A stretch of 64,000 nucleotides of DNA from Streptomyces lydicus (GCF_000717345.1 NZ_JNZA01000021.1:1-64000), one strand, 5' to 3'; shown: positions 41,857 through 52,152, numbered from the stretch's first letter. The notes: a model not told the origin generated them from the letters alone. Numbers and translations are program-made.

Positions 41857-43526
41857 TGCTGCCCCTTCTCGTCCTTCGTACGCCCGCGCCGGCCGACGAT
41901 CACCGCGGCGGCACAGGACAGAAGACCCACGATAGCGAGCGCCCACTCAGGCGCCGCACCGACGCGGTCGGCGAGCGTCGTTTCGTCCCGCAGCGGGATC
42001 CGTGCGGAGACCACGCCCTGGGTGAACTCCGGGATCCGGTGGGTGATCCTGCCGTCCGGGGCGACCACCGCGCTGATGCCGCTGGTGGCGGCGGTGACCA
42101 CGGCCCGGCCGTGTTCGACGGCGCGCAGCTTGGACATCGCCAGCTGCTGCTCGGGCTGGCCGGTGCGCCCGTAGGTGGCGTTGTTGGTCTGGATCACCAG
42201 CGCCCGGGCGCCGGCGCCCACGGTGTCGTGCACGATCTCGTCGTAGGCGACCTCGAAGCAGATCACGTCGCCGAGCCTGGCGGGGCCGACGTTGAGCAGG
42301 CCCGTGTGGTCGCCGGGGTAGAAGTCGCGCGGCACCCGCTGGAAGCGCGTGATGATCTTGCTGAGCTGCTCCCGGAACGGCACGTACTCGCCGAACGGCA
42401 CCGGGTGCTGCTTGGTGTACGAGGCGCCGGGGCCCTTCTTCGGGTCCCAGACGATGCCCTCGTTGAAGACGTAGCCCTTCTTGGAGGGGTGGTCGACGAG
42501 GGCGCCGACGAGCACCGGCACGCCGATGGCCTTCACCGCCTCGTCGATCCGGTCGTACGCCTGCGGGTACTGGAACGGATCGAGGTCGGAGGAGTTCTCC
42601 GGCCAGATGACCAGGTCGGGCTTCTTGGCCCGGCCGGCCTTGATGTCGGCGGCGAGCTTCTCGGTGGCCGTGGCGTGGTTGTCGAGGATCTTCATGGGGC
42701 GGCCCAGGAAGTCCATACCGGCCTGCTGGACGTTGCCCTGGACCACGGCGATGTCGACGGAGTCGTCGGCCTTCGTCGGGACGGGGACCAGCAGCCCGGC
42801 CAGCGTCACCGCGGCGGCCAGCCCGAACGCCTCCAGGGCGGTCACCGCGCGGCGCACGGTGCCGTTGCCGCGCAGCCCCCACAGGGCGGCGACACAGGCG
42901 GCCAGCAGGGTGCCGGCCAGCGCGACGGCGAACGTCACCAGCGGGGCGCCGCCGAGCGCGGCGAGCGGGGTGAACGGCGAGCCGGTGTTGGCGAACGCCA
43001 GCCGCCCCCACGGGAAGCCGCCGAAGGGGAGCCGGTCGCGGGCCCACTCCTCGGCGACCCACAGGCAGGCGGCCCACAGCGGCCAGGCCGGCAGCCGGGA
43101 GGTGACCGCGAGCCCCGCGCCGAGCAGCGCCACGAAGAGCGCCTCGGCGATCGAGAGGCCCACCACCGCGTCCCAGCCGACGACATGCAGCCACTTCAGC
43201 AGGATCAGGAAGAACGGCAGCCCGAACACCAGGCCCGTCCAGGCGCCCTGGCGCGCGGTCCGGCCCCGGGTCAGCAGCGACAGCGCGGCCACCGCCACCA
43301 GGGACAGCGGCCACAGGTCGTACGGCGGGAAGGCGAGGCCCAGCGCGACGCCGAAGACCACGGCCAGGCCGGTACGCAGCGCCTCGCGACGCACGAACGC
43401 CAGGAGCCGCCGGGCCCGACCGGGGCGCCCGGGTGAGGCCGGGGAACCCGTCCGGGCGGACGGCACCGGGCCGTCGGGCGTGGTGCCGCTCACGGCTTCT
43501 TCGGTGGTGTCGGAACCCGATGGCAC
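41853..43526 (-). CDS. lnt: Apolipoprotein N-acyltransferase (Lnt)
   Basis: A 557-aa membrane enzyme that adds the third acyl chain to the N-terminal Cys of lipoproteins. The N-terminal half has about seven spans; the C-terminal half is a nitrilase-like domain with the Glu-Lys-Cys triad: Glu310 (VIWPENSS), Lys372 (SYTKQHPVPFGEY) and Cys423 (VICFEVAYDE). I start at the GTG at 43526, where AGGAAGG lies ten bases upstream; the longer reading to 43886 adds non-coding-like sequence. Overlap with ppm1 indicates translational coupling. Confidence 0.88.
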   Translation of the reverse strand: MPSGSDTTEEAVSGTTPDGPVPSARTGSPASPGRPGRARRLLAFVRREALRTGLAVVFGVALGLAFPPYDLWPLSLVAVAALSLLTRGRTARQGAWTGLVFGLPFFLILLKWLHVVGWDAVVGLSIAEALFVALLGAGLAVTSRLPAWPLWAACLWVAEEWARDRLPFGGFPWGRLAFANTGSPFTPLAALGGAPLVTFAVALAGTLLAACVAALWGLRGNGTVRRAVTALEAFGLAAAVTLAGLLVPVPTKADDSVDIAVVQGNVQQAGMDFLGRPMKILDNHATATEKLAADIKAGRAKKPDLVIWPENSSDLDPFQYPQAYDRIDEAVKAIGVPVLVGALVDHPSKKGYVFNEGIVWDPKKGPGASYTKQHPVPFGEYVPFREQLSKIITRFQRVPRDFYPGDHTGLLNVGPARLGDVICFEVAYDEIVHDTVGAGARALVIQTNNATYGRTGQPEQQLAMSKLRAVEHGRAVVTAATSGISAVVAPDGRITHRIPEFTQGVVSARIPLRDETTLADRVGAAPEWALAIVGLLSCAAAVIVGRRGRTKDEKGQQ

Positions 43527-44093
43527 GGTCGCCGGGCCTTCCTGCAGGTCGGATGGGGACCCTCCCGGCGCGTCGCGCGCGTGGCGGAAGGTGTGAGCTG
43601 ACCGTACATCGGAAGACCCGTCGTGCGGATGCGGGGTGCACAAAAGGTGAAGGCCCCGCGAGGAGGGTGCGGCCGGTCCGCGACGGGGTGCGGATAGGGG
43701 CCCGGGCGCCCTTCGGGCCGACCTGGGACCCGCTGGCTGCGGGTCGACCGAGAGCCGTTGTCTACTGAGCGTCCGGGCCCCACCCGGGTCGCACCTGCCG
43801 ACCGGGCGAGACGTCCCCTCGCCCCGTGCCGCTGGTGCTGGACCTGGCTCCCAGTGGCGGTGCGCCGGTGTGGCGTACCGCCCCATGGCCCAGCTGCGTT
43901 CGACGAGTGCGCGGAGGTCTCCCGGCCGGACGTCCTGTGGTGGACTCGGCCGAACCTACCGGCCGTCGACCGCCTGCTGTCAACAGGTGCCCGGCCTGCG
44001 TCGCTTTCGCGTCGCCCCAGGTCAGCCGAGGACGCCCCGTGATGGGGCGAGTAGCGGCAAGCGCGGGCCGCGAGAGCACGTGCCTGCCTGATG
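43527..44093. other. Non-coding region, 567 bases
   Basis: This stretch separates the end of the amidohydrolase gene from the start of lnt, both on the minus strand. Open frames here have poor codon use and none resembles a protein. It must contain the lnt promoter and the amidohydrolase transcript end. I see only small hairpins (for example near 43730) and no clear terminator. Confidence 0.5.
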
Positions 44094-45761
44094 TCACTCG
44101 TTCGGCCGTCCGAAGACCGTCCGGCCGCCGACGACCGTGCGCAGGCACACGGGGAGGTCGCGGCCGGGCGTGAGATCGGGCAGGCCGGGGGTGCCGGAGC
44201 GGGGGTCGGTGGACCAGCGCTCCACCCGCTCGTCGGGCGCCTGGACGACCAGTTCGCCGGTGCGCCAGACCGCGTAGTCGGCGGGCGCGCCGGGCACCAG
44301 GACGCCCGCGTCGTCCCGGCCGATGGCCCGCCAGCCGCCGCGGGTGTGGGCGGTGAACGCGGCGCGGGCGGAGATGCCGTGGGCGCGGGTGCGGTGGAAG
44401 ACCGCGGCGCGCACGGTGCCCCAGGGGTCGAGCGGGGTGACCGGGCTGTCGGAGCCCAGGGCGAGCGGCACCCCGGCCTTGAGCAGGGCCGCGTACGGGT
44501 TGAGGGTGGCGGCCCGTTCGGCGCCCAGGCGGGCGGCGTACATGCCGTCCGGGCCGCCCCAGGCCGCGTCGAAGGCGGGCTGGACGGAGGCGGTCAGGGC
44601 CAGGTCGGCGAAGCCGGCGAGGGTGGCTTCGGTGAGCATCTCGGCGTGCTCGACGCGGTGCCGGGCGGCGCGGATCCGGGCGGTGCCGAGGCGTTCGGCG
44701 GCGGCCCGGACGCCGTCGACGACGCTGCTGATCGCGGCGTCGCCGATGGCGTGGAAGCCGGCCTGGAGCCCGGCCTCGGTGCAGGCGGCGACATGGGCGG
44801 CGACCGCGTCGGTGTCGAGGTGGGCGGTGCCGGTGTGGCCGGGGGAATCCGCGTACGGCGCGTGCAGATGGGCGGTGTGCGAGCCGAGCGAGCCGTCGAC
44901 GAAGAGATCGCCGGCCGCGCCGATCGCGCCGAGTTCACGGATCCGCTCGGCGTCCTTTGCGGATGCGACGGTCTCGGCCCAGTAGCCCACCACCCGCGGG
45001 CCGTTCCCCTCCCGCGCCAGGGCGAGCAGCGCCGTGAAGTCCTCCTCGCCGGAGATCTCCGGTCCGGCGCACTCGTGGAGGCTGCCGATGCCGAGCGAGG
45101 CGGCGCGGGCCAGCGCGGCGGCCTGGGCCTCGGCGCGCTGGGCCGGGGTGAGGGTGGCGTACGCGGCCCGGCGCACCGCGTGGTGGGCGTCGCCGGTCAG
45201 CGGGGCGTCGGGGTGGAAGCCGGACCGGTCGCGGATGCCGGGGACCAGGTCCAGCAGGGCCGTGGTGACCACCGCGGAGTGCACGTCGACGCGGGTGAGG
45301 TACAGCGGACGGCCGCCGGTGGCCGCGTCCAGCTCCGTACGGGACGGCGCCCGGCCCTCCGGCCAGGCGCTGGTGTCCCAGCCGTGCCCGAGCAGGACCC
45401 GGTCCGAGGGGCGGGCGTCGGCGTACGCGCGGATCCGGGCCAGCGCGTCGGCGAGCGTGCCGGCGGCGGACAGGTCGAGACCGGTGAGCGCGAGGCCGGT
45501 CGCGGTGGTGTGCACATGTGCGTCCGTGAACGCCGGGGTGACGAGCGCGCCGTCGAGCTGGACCACCTCGTCCACGCCGTCGGCGAACGAGTCGGCCGCG
45601 CCCTCCTCACCGACCCAGGCGATGCGGTCCCCTTCCACGACCATGGCCGTGGCGAAGGGGTCCGCGGGGCTGTGCACCTCGCCGCCGCGCAGCAGGACGG
45701 TACGGGGCTGCGCCGGGTGCGGGTCGTGCTGCCGGGCGGGGGCGGGAATGTGCTCGCTCAT
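44094..45761 (-). CDS. Amidohydrolase (YtcJ-like metal-dependent hydrolase)
   Basis: A 555-aa member of the amidohydrolase superfamily, subgroup YtcJ (amidohydrolase 3). Metal ligands: FTDAHVHT near residue 80, HECAGPE and FHAIGD in the barrel, and the C-terminal ALGSDSPVTPLDPW Asp. These enzymes hydrolyse N-acyl or cyclic amide substrates; the actual substrate is unknown. Start ATG at 45761 (MSEHIPAPARQ) with a poor RBS; the extension to 45983 overlaps the Lrp gene on the same strand and is unlikely. Downstream of the Lrp/AsnC gene by 56 bases, so possibly cotranscribed with it. Confidence 0.82.
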   Translation of the reverse strand: MSEHIPAPARQHDPHPAQPRTVLLRGGEVHSPADPFATAMVVEGDRIAWVGEEGAADSFADGVDEVVQLDGALVTPAFTDAHVHTTATGLALTGLDLSAAGTLADALARIRAYADARPSDRVLLGHGWDTSAWPEGRAPSRTELDAATGGRPLYLTRVDVHSAVVTTALLDLVPGIRDRSGFHPDAPLTGDAHHAVRRAAYATLTPAQRAEAQAAALARAASLGIGSLHECAGPEISGEEDFTALLALAREGNGPRVVGYWAETVASAKDAERIRELGAIGAAGDLFVDGSLGSHTAHLHAPYADSPGHTGTAHLDTDAVAAHVAACTEAGLQAGFHAIGDAAISSVVDGVRAAAERLGTARIRAARHRVEHAEMLTEATLAGFADLALTASVQPAFDAAWGGPDGMYAARLGAERAATLNPYAALLKAGVPLALGSDSPVTPLDPWGTVRAAVFHRTRAHGISARAAFTAHTRGGWRAIGRDDAGVLVPGAPADYAVWRTGELVVQAPDERVERWSTDPRSGTPGLPDLTPGRDLPVCLRTVVGGRTVFGRPNE

Positions 45762-45817
45762 ACCGGACAGTTTGGCCCCTGCGCCCGGGCCGGCGGCGTC
45801 CAGGGGGCCGTTACCGG

Positions 45818-46258
45818 TCAGATCCGCGGCGGCCGGGCCTCGTACGGCGTGGACAGCACGACCGTGGTGCGGGTCGAGACGCCGGCCAGCGTGCGGATGC
45901 GGGTGAGCAGGTGCTCCAGCTCCAGCGGGGTGGAGACGCGGACCTTGAGGATGTAGTTCTCGTCGCCGGCCACGCTGTGGCACGCCTCCAGCTCGGGGAC
46001 CTCGGCGAGGCGGTCGGAGATGTCGTCCGGCGCGCTGGGGTCGAAGGGTTTGACCGAGATGAAGGCGGTGAGCGGCAGGCCCACGGCTTCGGGGTCGACG
46101 ATGGCGGCATAGCCCCGGATGACACCGCGCTGCTCCAGGCGGCGCACACGCTGATGCACCGCCGAGGTGGACAGGCCGGTGGCCTTGCCCAGGTCGGTGT
46201 AACTCATCCGCCCGTCCTTGACGAGCAGATCCACGATTTGTCGGTCCAACTCCTCCAC
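45818..46258 (-). CDS. Lrp/AsnC-family regulator
   Basis: A 146-aa feast/famine regulator with an N-terminal HTH (ELDRQIVDLLVKDGRMSYTD, TGLSTSAVHQRVRRLE) and a C-terminal RAM ligand domain (ACHSVAGDENYILKVRV). Such proteins respond to amino acids. It sits just upstream of the amidohydrolase, which may be its target. Full length. Confidence 0.9.
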   Translation of the reverse strand: MEELDRQIVDLLVKDGRMSYTDLGKATGLSTSAVHQRVRRLEQRGVIRGYAAIVDPEAVGLPLTAFISVKPFDPSAPDDISDRLAEVPELEACHSVAGDENYILKVRVSTPLELEHLLTRIRTLAGVSTRTTVVLSTPYEARPPRI

Positions 46259-46476
46259 CCGCTCAACCTACTGCGCGCGGACGCGTGTGCGCACCGCGCG
46301 CCGGCTCGTGGACACCCCCGCGCCGGGTTGTGTGACCAATGCCACACGGGTGAACCGGTGTCCGTGGACCGGTCGCGATTATGCGCGGGGCATGGAGGGA
46401 ATTGCTGGTGGTGGCCGGGGCCGCCCGTCACAGGAAGTCAGCGGTCCGACCGGCCCACCCGAGGGGGATGGACATC

Positions 46477-46893
46477 ATGCGACGCCTTCAGCAGGACCCC
46501 ACTGCCGAGAACTTCAGCGACCAGGAGGGCGACAGTCCCGGCTTCTCCGGCGACGACGGTGCGTACGACGCGTTCGAGACCTTTGAGATCTACCGCGTGA
46601 CCTGCCCGGACTGCCTCCAGCCGATCGCGCTGCTGGCCGACGAGGACACGCTCCCGGAGCACGCACTGTGCCCCACTCCCTGGAATCCGTTCGGCCTGAC
46701 GGTGTGCCAGGGCTCCGGCCGCGCGGTGTCCGAGGCGCCGGAGACCGAGGACACCCTGGACGCCCAGGAGCAGGACGCGGCGATGCTGCTGACGCTGCCG
46801 GAGGGCCTGGACTGGCGCCGTCAGCCGTTCTCGCACATCGGCGGTCCGGGCACCCGGCCGATCCGGGTGCCGCGGATGCGTCACGGCGCCTGA
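46477..46893 (+). CDS. Hypothetical acidic protein with CxxC
   Basis: A 138-aa acidic protein. The centre has VTCPDCLQPIALLADEDTL and then HALCPTPWNPFGLTVC: one CxxC and two further Cys, so a zinc-binding or redox site is possible. The rest is polar. I prefer the ATG at 46477 with GAGGGGG about ten bases before; an ATG at 46468 is too close to the RBS. Looks conserved in Streptomyces; function unknown. Confidence 0.65.
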   Translation: MRRLQQDPTAENFSDQEGDSPGFSGDDGAYDAFETFEIYRVTCPDCLQPIALLADEDTLPEHALCPTPWNPFGLTVCQGSGRAVSEAPETEDTLDAQEQDAAMLLTLPEGLDWRRQPFSHIGGPGTRPIRVPRMRHGA

Positions 46894-46927
46894 GCAGCGC
46901 CTCGTTCGGACGACGGCCGCTGCGGCC

Positions 46928-48031
46928 TCACCAGTAGCGGCCCTCGATCATCGCCTCCAGCGCACCCCGGTGGAGGATCAACGCATCGGCGTCGGCCGGT
47001 ACGGGGACCTCTCCGAAGTGCACCTGGCGGTAGGCCACCCGCAGCATGACGATGGCGTGCCGCAGGGCCGCGTAGAGGGTGTGGAATTCCATGTCACGCG
47101 GTGTGTGGCCGGTGAGCCGGGCATAGCGTGACTCGACGGCGTCCCGGCGCAGGAAGCCGGGCAGCCCCCGCTCGCCGCCGGCTTCCGTGAGGTCCTGGAA
47201 GAAGCGGTGCAGGAACACCAGCCAGCCCAGGTCGAGTTCACGCGGACCGAGGGCGGCCATCTCCCAGTCGAGCACCGCAGCCGGCTCGAAACCGTCGTAG
47301 ACGATATTGCCGATCCGGGCGTCGCCCCAGGTGAGGACGGTCTCTCCGGGGTCGTCCGGCCAGAGTTCGACGAGCCGGGCGAAGCCGCGCTCGATGAGCG
47401 GTGAGCGCGGCCGGCCGTCAACCACCCAGGCGTAGTAGGCACGTTGGGAGGCGACGTGCCGGTGCAGGGCGCTGCCCTGCCCGCTGGTGGCCAGGAAGCC
47501 CGCCGCGGCGAGCGGGACCTGATCGTGCAGCCGGGCGAGCACGGACACGCTCGCGGCCTCCAGGCGCGCGCGCTCGGCGTCGGTGGCGTCATGGAGCCAA
47601 CTGCCCGCGTACGTATAGGGCATGACGTCCGGTGGGACGCGCCCGGCGACCCGGGCCATGACGAAGAACGGGGCCCCGAGGTGCGCCGGGTCCTCCTCCA
47701 GCCAGAGGGTGCGGGGCACCGGCAGGTCGGTGTGCTCGGCGACCAGGCGCATGGTGCGGAACTGCCGGGCCATGTCGTAGCGCGGGAAGACGGTGTACGC
47801 GGCCGGATCGGCGGCGAGGCGCAGTGCGCAGGAAACCGGGACGTCGGGGGGCGCCGGCCGCGGGTGGTCGATGTCGAAGAGCAGGGTTTCGCTGGACATG
47901 CCGTTGGAGGCGGGGACGCCGGCGGCGAGCGCGCGGGCGCCGGGCAGGCGGGTGCCGAGCCAGGCGGTGAGGCGGCGGGTGAGGTCCGCGGGGTCGCGGG
48001 TGGTGGTACGGGGGCGGGGCGCCGCGCTCAT
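46928..48031 (-). CDS. APH-family phosphotransferase (ACAD10/11-like)
   Basis: A 367-aa kinase-like protein of the aminoglycoside phosphotransferase fold. The catalytic loop reads LTWGDARIGNIVYDG and the metal-binding Asp is in AVLDWEMAALGPRELDLG. The WGDARIGN form is typical of the group related to the kinase domain of mammalian ACAD10/11, which phosphorylates 4-hydroxyacyl-CoAs for an acyl-CoA dehydrogenase to finish. An acyl-CoA dehydrogenase is encoded two genes upstream, which fits that idea. ATG at 48031 overlaps the previous stop (ATGA). Antibiotic resistance is not suggested. Confidence 0.78.
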   Translation of the reverse strand: MSAAPRPRTTTRDPADLTRRLTAWLGTRLPGARALAAGVPASNGMSSETLLFDIDHPRPAPPDVPVSCALRLAADPAAYTVFPRYDMARQFRTMRLVAEHTDLPVPRTLWLEEDPAHLGAPFFVMARVAGRVPPDVMPYTYAGSWLHDATDAERARLEAASVSVLARLHDQVPLAAAGFLATSGQGSALHRHVASQRAYYAWVVDGRPRSPLIERGFARLVELWPDDPGETVLTWGDARIGNIVYDGFEPAAVLDWEMAALGPRELDLGWLVFLHRFFQDLTEAGGERGLPGFLRRDAVESRYARLTGHTPRDMEFHTLYAALRHAIVMLRVAYRQVHFGEVPVPADADALILHRGALEAMIEGRYW

Positions 48032-49161
48032 CGTCCGGCCTCCCCCGCGACGTCGCCGTAGCCGGTGAACCCGCTCGGGTCGTGCCGGCCGAAGCTGCCG
48101 TGCTCGAAGATCCCGTAGCCGACGCGGCCGTCGAGGGTGAAGCGGGCGGCGTGGTCGGTGACCCCGTAGGCGGCGAGGGGGTGGGCGGCCGGGTCGGAGA
48201 GGTCGTAGCTGCGCCGGTCGGTCCAGCCGCGGCCGCGCCAGGTGCCGTGCTGCCAGTCGTCGGCGGGCGGATAGCCGGCGCCCACCGCGAGGGGTGAGGA
48301 GGTGAGGATCTCGGCGGTGAGGTCGAGGGGTTGGCGGGCGGGGTCGGTGAGGTGGATGACCGCGGTCTCGGGGTGGCGGGTGCCGGGGCGGTAGCGGATG
48401 TCGGTGTGCGGCCAGCCCAGCTGGAGGTCGCGGGCGCCGTTGCGGACCAACAGGGCCTCGTTCAGGGTGCGGTGGCCGTCGGCGTCCTCCTGGACGATGA
48501 CCATCACGAAGCGGTCGTCGAAGCGGACCGGGCACCACACCCAGTGGAAGCCCTCCGGCCGCAGCTCCGCACCGGCCCGTCCGGCGTCCTCACCGGGGAT
48601 CGGCCGTACGCCCCAGCTGCGGTCCCGGGTGCCGGTCCACTCCCCCGCCGTGACGATCAGCTCCTCGCCCCCGGCGCGGATCCGGCCGGTACAGGTGCCC
48701 GCCTGGACGAACCGCCGCCCCTCCAGCGTCAGCCGGTCGCCGCGGTACTGGGTGTGGTGCGGCTCCCAGGTGGCGGGGAAGGCCGCGTTCCACGTCACGT
48801 CGCACGCCAGGCCGTCCGGATCGTCCGGGTCCGCGGCGCAGCTCAGCCGGAGGCGGGCGAGCGGTTCCTCGACGGTGATGGTGAGCGGGCCGACGGTGAG
48901 GGCCATCCGGTCGTCGGTGAGCGCGTCGGAGGCGCGTACGGCGTGCAGCCGGTCGCCGAGGCGGAGGGTGGCGTACGCGTCGATGACGCCGGTGTTGGGA
49001 TAGACGCCGAGCCCCGCGATCAGCAGGGCCCGCCCCGCGTGGTCCATGACGTGGAAGATGCACCGGTCGTAGGCGTTGCGGTCGCCGGTGGCGACGTGCC
49101 GCAGGGAGAGCGGGACCTGGTGGATCGGGTACTCGTCGAGCGCGATCGGGCGGTCGGGCAC
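48028..49161 (-). CDS. Lipocalin-like (CrtC/AttH fold) protein, probably DUF7064/7065
   Basis: A 377-aa protein rich in beta strands and tryptophan. WTGTRDRSWGVRPIPG and GFHWVWCPVRFDDRFVMVIV recall the R-D-x-S-W-G-x-R motif of the lipocalin-like AttH/hydroxyneurosporene-synthase fold, recently split into DUF7064 and DUF7065. Such proteins tend to bind or modify hydrophobic substrates. It overlaps the phosphotransferase gene and follows the acyl-CoA dehydrogenase, so a role in lipid or terpenoid acid breakdown is reasonable. Family assignment from memory, tentative. Confidence 0.5.
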   Translation of the reverse strand: MPDRPIALDEYPIHQVPLSLRHVATGDRNAYDRCIFHVMDHAGRALLIAGLGVYPNTGVIDAYATLRLGDRLHAVRASDALTDDRMALTVGPLTITVEEPLARLRLSCAADPDDPDGLACDVTWNAAFPATWEPHHTQYRGDRLTLEGRRFVQAGTCTGRIRAGGEELIVTAGEWTGTRDRSWGVRPIPGEDAGRAGAELRPEGFHWVWCPVRFDDRFVMVIVQEDADGHRTLNEALLVRNGARDLQLGWPHTDIRYRPGTRHPETAVIHLTDPARQPLDLTAEILTSSPLAVGAGYPPADDWQHGTWRGRGWTDRRSYDLSDPAAHPLAAYGVTDHAARFTLDGRVGYGIFEHGSFGRHDPSGFTGYGDVAGEAGR

Positions 49162-49226
49162 GGTCTCCTCCTGGGCGCGCGGCGGCGGACCGGGGAGCGG
49201 ACAAAAGGCCGCCCCCGGCGAGGAGT

Positions 49227-49255
49227 TGACGGTACGTCAGCTGTCGTGCGACAGC
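49227..49255. promoter_or_regulatory. Two adjacent palindromes between acyl-CoA dehydrogenase and DUF gene
   Basis: TGACG-GTA-CGTCA (49227-49239) abuts GCTGTCG-TG-CGACAGC (49240-49255), both perfect. They lie 66-94 bases upstream of the lipocalin-like gene. The first looks like a TetR- or GntR-type operator; the second may be another operator or a hairpin at the end of the dehydrogenase transcript. Confidence 0.5.
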
Positions 49256-49316
49256 CAGACCCTCTCCGGTACCGGGAGGCCGGGGTGGGGGATGATTCCC
49301 CCGCCCCGGCCGGCGC

Positions 49317-50489
49317 TCAGCGCGTCTCCGGGCCCGCGAGGTGGCGGGCGATGACCATGCGCTGGATCTGGTTGGTGCCCTCGACGATCTGCAGGACCTT
49401 GGCCTCGCGCATGTAGCGCTCGGCGGGGAAGTCGACGGTGTAGCCGTAGCCGCCGAGGAGCTGGACGGCGTCGGTGGTGACCCGCATCGCGGCGTCCGTG
49501 CAGAACAGCTTGGACATCGCCGCCTCCTTGGAGAACGGCAGACCGGCGTCGCGCAGCCGGGCGGCGGTGAGGTACAGCGCGCGGCCGGCCTCGATCTGGG
49601 TGGCCATGTCGGCGAGCATGAAGCGCAGGCCCTGGAAGTCGACGATCGGCCGGCCGAACTGCTGCCGCTCGGCGGCGTACGCGAGCGCCTCGTCCAGCGC
49701 CGCCTGGGCGACGCCGATGGCGCAGGCGGCGATGCCCAGGCGCCCGGAGTCGAGGGCGGAGAGGGCGATGGCGAAGCCCTGGCCCTCGTCGCCGAGGCGG
49801 CGGGAGTCGGGGACGCGTACGCCGTCGAAGTGCAGCTGGGCCGTCGGGGAGCCCTTCATGCCCATCTTGCGCTCGGGTGCCGCGGCGCTCAGGCCCTCGG
49901 CATCGCCGGGGACCAGGAAGGCGGTGATGCCGTGGGCGCCGCTGCCGCCGGTGCGGGCCAGGACGGTGTAGAAGTCGGCCACGCCGCCGTGGGTGGTCCA
50001 GGCTTTGGTGCCGTCCAGGGTCCAGGCGTCGCCCTGCCGGGTGGCGCGGGTGGTCAGGGAGGCGGCGTCGGAGCCGGAGGAGGGCTCGGAGAGGCAGTAG
50101 GCGCCGAGCAGCCCGCCGCCCAGCATGTCGGGGAGGTGTTCGGCGCGCTGTTCCTTCGTGCCGAAGCCGGCGAGGGCGTGGCAGGCGAGGGTGTGCACGC
50201 TGACGCCGAGGCCGACGGTCAGCCGTGCGGCCGCGAGCTCCTCCAGGACCTGGAGGTAGACCTCGTAGGGCTGGCCGCCGCCCCCGAATTCCTCGTCATA
50301 GGGCAGGGAGAGAAGTCCGGATTCCGACAGCAGGGCGAAGGTCTCGCGGGGGAAGCGGCCGGCCTCCTCTTCCTCCGCGGCCGTGGGCCTGATCTCGCGC
50401 TCGGCGAGATCGCGTACGAGGGTCAGCAGGTCGCGGGCTTCCTCCGTGGGCAGCCTGCGGTCCACCGGCTGGGGGCCGTACTCGGTCAT
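49317..50489 (-). CDS. Acyl-CoA dehydrogenase
   Basis: A 390-aa FAD enzyme that introduces the alpha-beta double bond in acyl-CoA. The signatures AYCLSEPSSGSDAASLTT and QLLGGYGYTVDFPAERYMRE are present, and the catalytic Glu is Glu370 in IVEGTNQIQ. Full length. It lies upstream of the lipocalin-like and phosphotransferase genes on the same strand and may start their transcription unit, although the 155-base gap with palindromes argues for a separate promoter. Confidence 0.92.
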   Translation of the reverse strand: MTEYGPQPVDRRLPTEEARDLLTLVRDLAEREIRPTAAEEEEAGRFPRETFALLSESGLLSLPYDEEFGGGGQPYEVYLQVLEELAAARLTVGLGVSVHTLACHALAGFGTKEQRAEHLPDMLGGGLLGAYCLSEPSSGSDAASLTTRATRQGDAWTLDGTKAWTTHGGVADFYTVLARTGGSGAHGITAFLVPGDAEGLSAAAPERKMGMKGSPTAQLHFDGVRVPDSRRLGDEGQGFAIALSALDSGRLGIAACAIGVAQAALDEALAYAAERQQFGRPIVDFQGLRFMLADMATQIEAGRALYLTAARLRDAGLPFSKEAAMSKLFCTDAAMRVTTDAVQLLGGYGYTVDFPAERYMREAKVLQIVEGTNQIQRMVIARHLAGPETR

Positions 50490-50730
50490 GGCGGCGCTCT
50501 CCTCCCTGTCGGGCGCTGCGGCGACGCACGCGCGGGGTGGGCGGCGGCGCCGGTTTCCGTAGTGCCAGGCCGATGATCGCGTTCCGGGTCGCGGATGGCG
50601 ATGACCTGCGGCTGTGGCGCTAGGAGTATGCCCGATCGGAGGCCCCGCGTCACTGGTTGATCATCATCTGCTGCGGAGATCCGGCCCCCTACCGGAAGCG
50701 GCGGTGCCCCGCTACCCCGCGTGAACAAAA
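50490..50730. other. Divergent intergenic region upstream of chitinase
   Basis: No gene is visible between the acyl-CoA dehydrogenase start and the chitinase promoter. It must hold the dehydrogenase promoter. A short A/T-richer patch (50657-50680, TTGATCATCATC) is the only notable composition change. Confidence 0.4.
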
Positions 50731-50772
50731 TTGGTCCGAACCATTGACTCACTGGTCTAGTCCTTCTAACTT
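50731..50772 (+). promoter_or_regulatory. Chitinase promoter with two DasR-type sites
   Basis: TTGACT (50744-50749) and TAACTT (50767-50772) are 17 bases apart. ACTGGTCTAGTCC (50751-50763), a close match to the DasR-responsive element ACTGGTCTAGACCA, fills the spacer. A second related site, TTGGTCCGAACCA (50731-50743), adjoins the -35. This is the arrangement of direct repeats known from Streptomyces chitinase promoters, repressed by DasR and relieved by GlcN-6-phosphate. Confidence 0.8.
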
Positions 50773-50852
50773 CTCCTCCAACGTTCAACGCGTTCATGCC
50801 AATTCGGAACGCAGGTCAGGCTCCACCCCTCGCCCCCCTCCGAGGAGACGAC

Positions 50853-52136
<1,284 letters not shown>

Positions 52137-52152
52137 CCGCGGGCGACCGGAC

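Noticed and set aside
43762..44148. 128-codon minus-strand frame between the amidohydrolase and lnt
   Set aside because: Gly/Arg/Thr-rich with no features and overlaps the end of the amidohydrolase gene; treated as intergenic.
46928..48031. Aminoglycoside resistance (APH fold)
   Set aside because: The WGDARIGN loop and the acyl-CoA dehydrogenase neighbour fit the ACAD10/11-type kinase group, not drug resistance.
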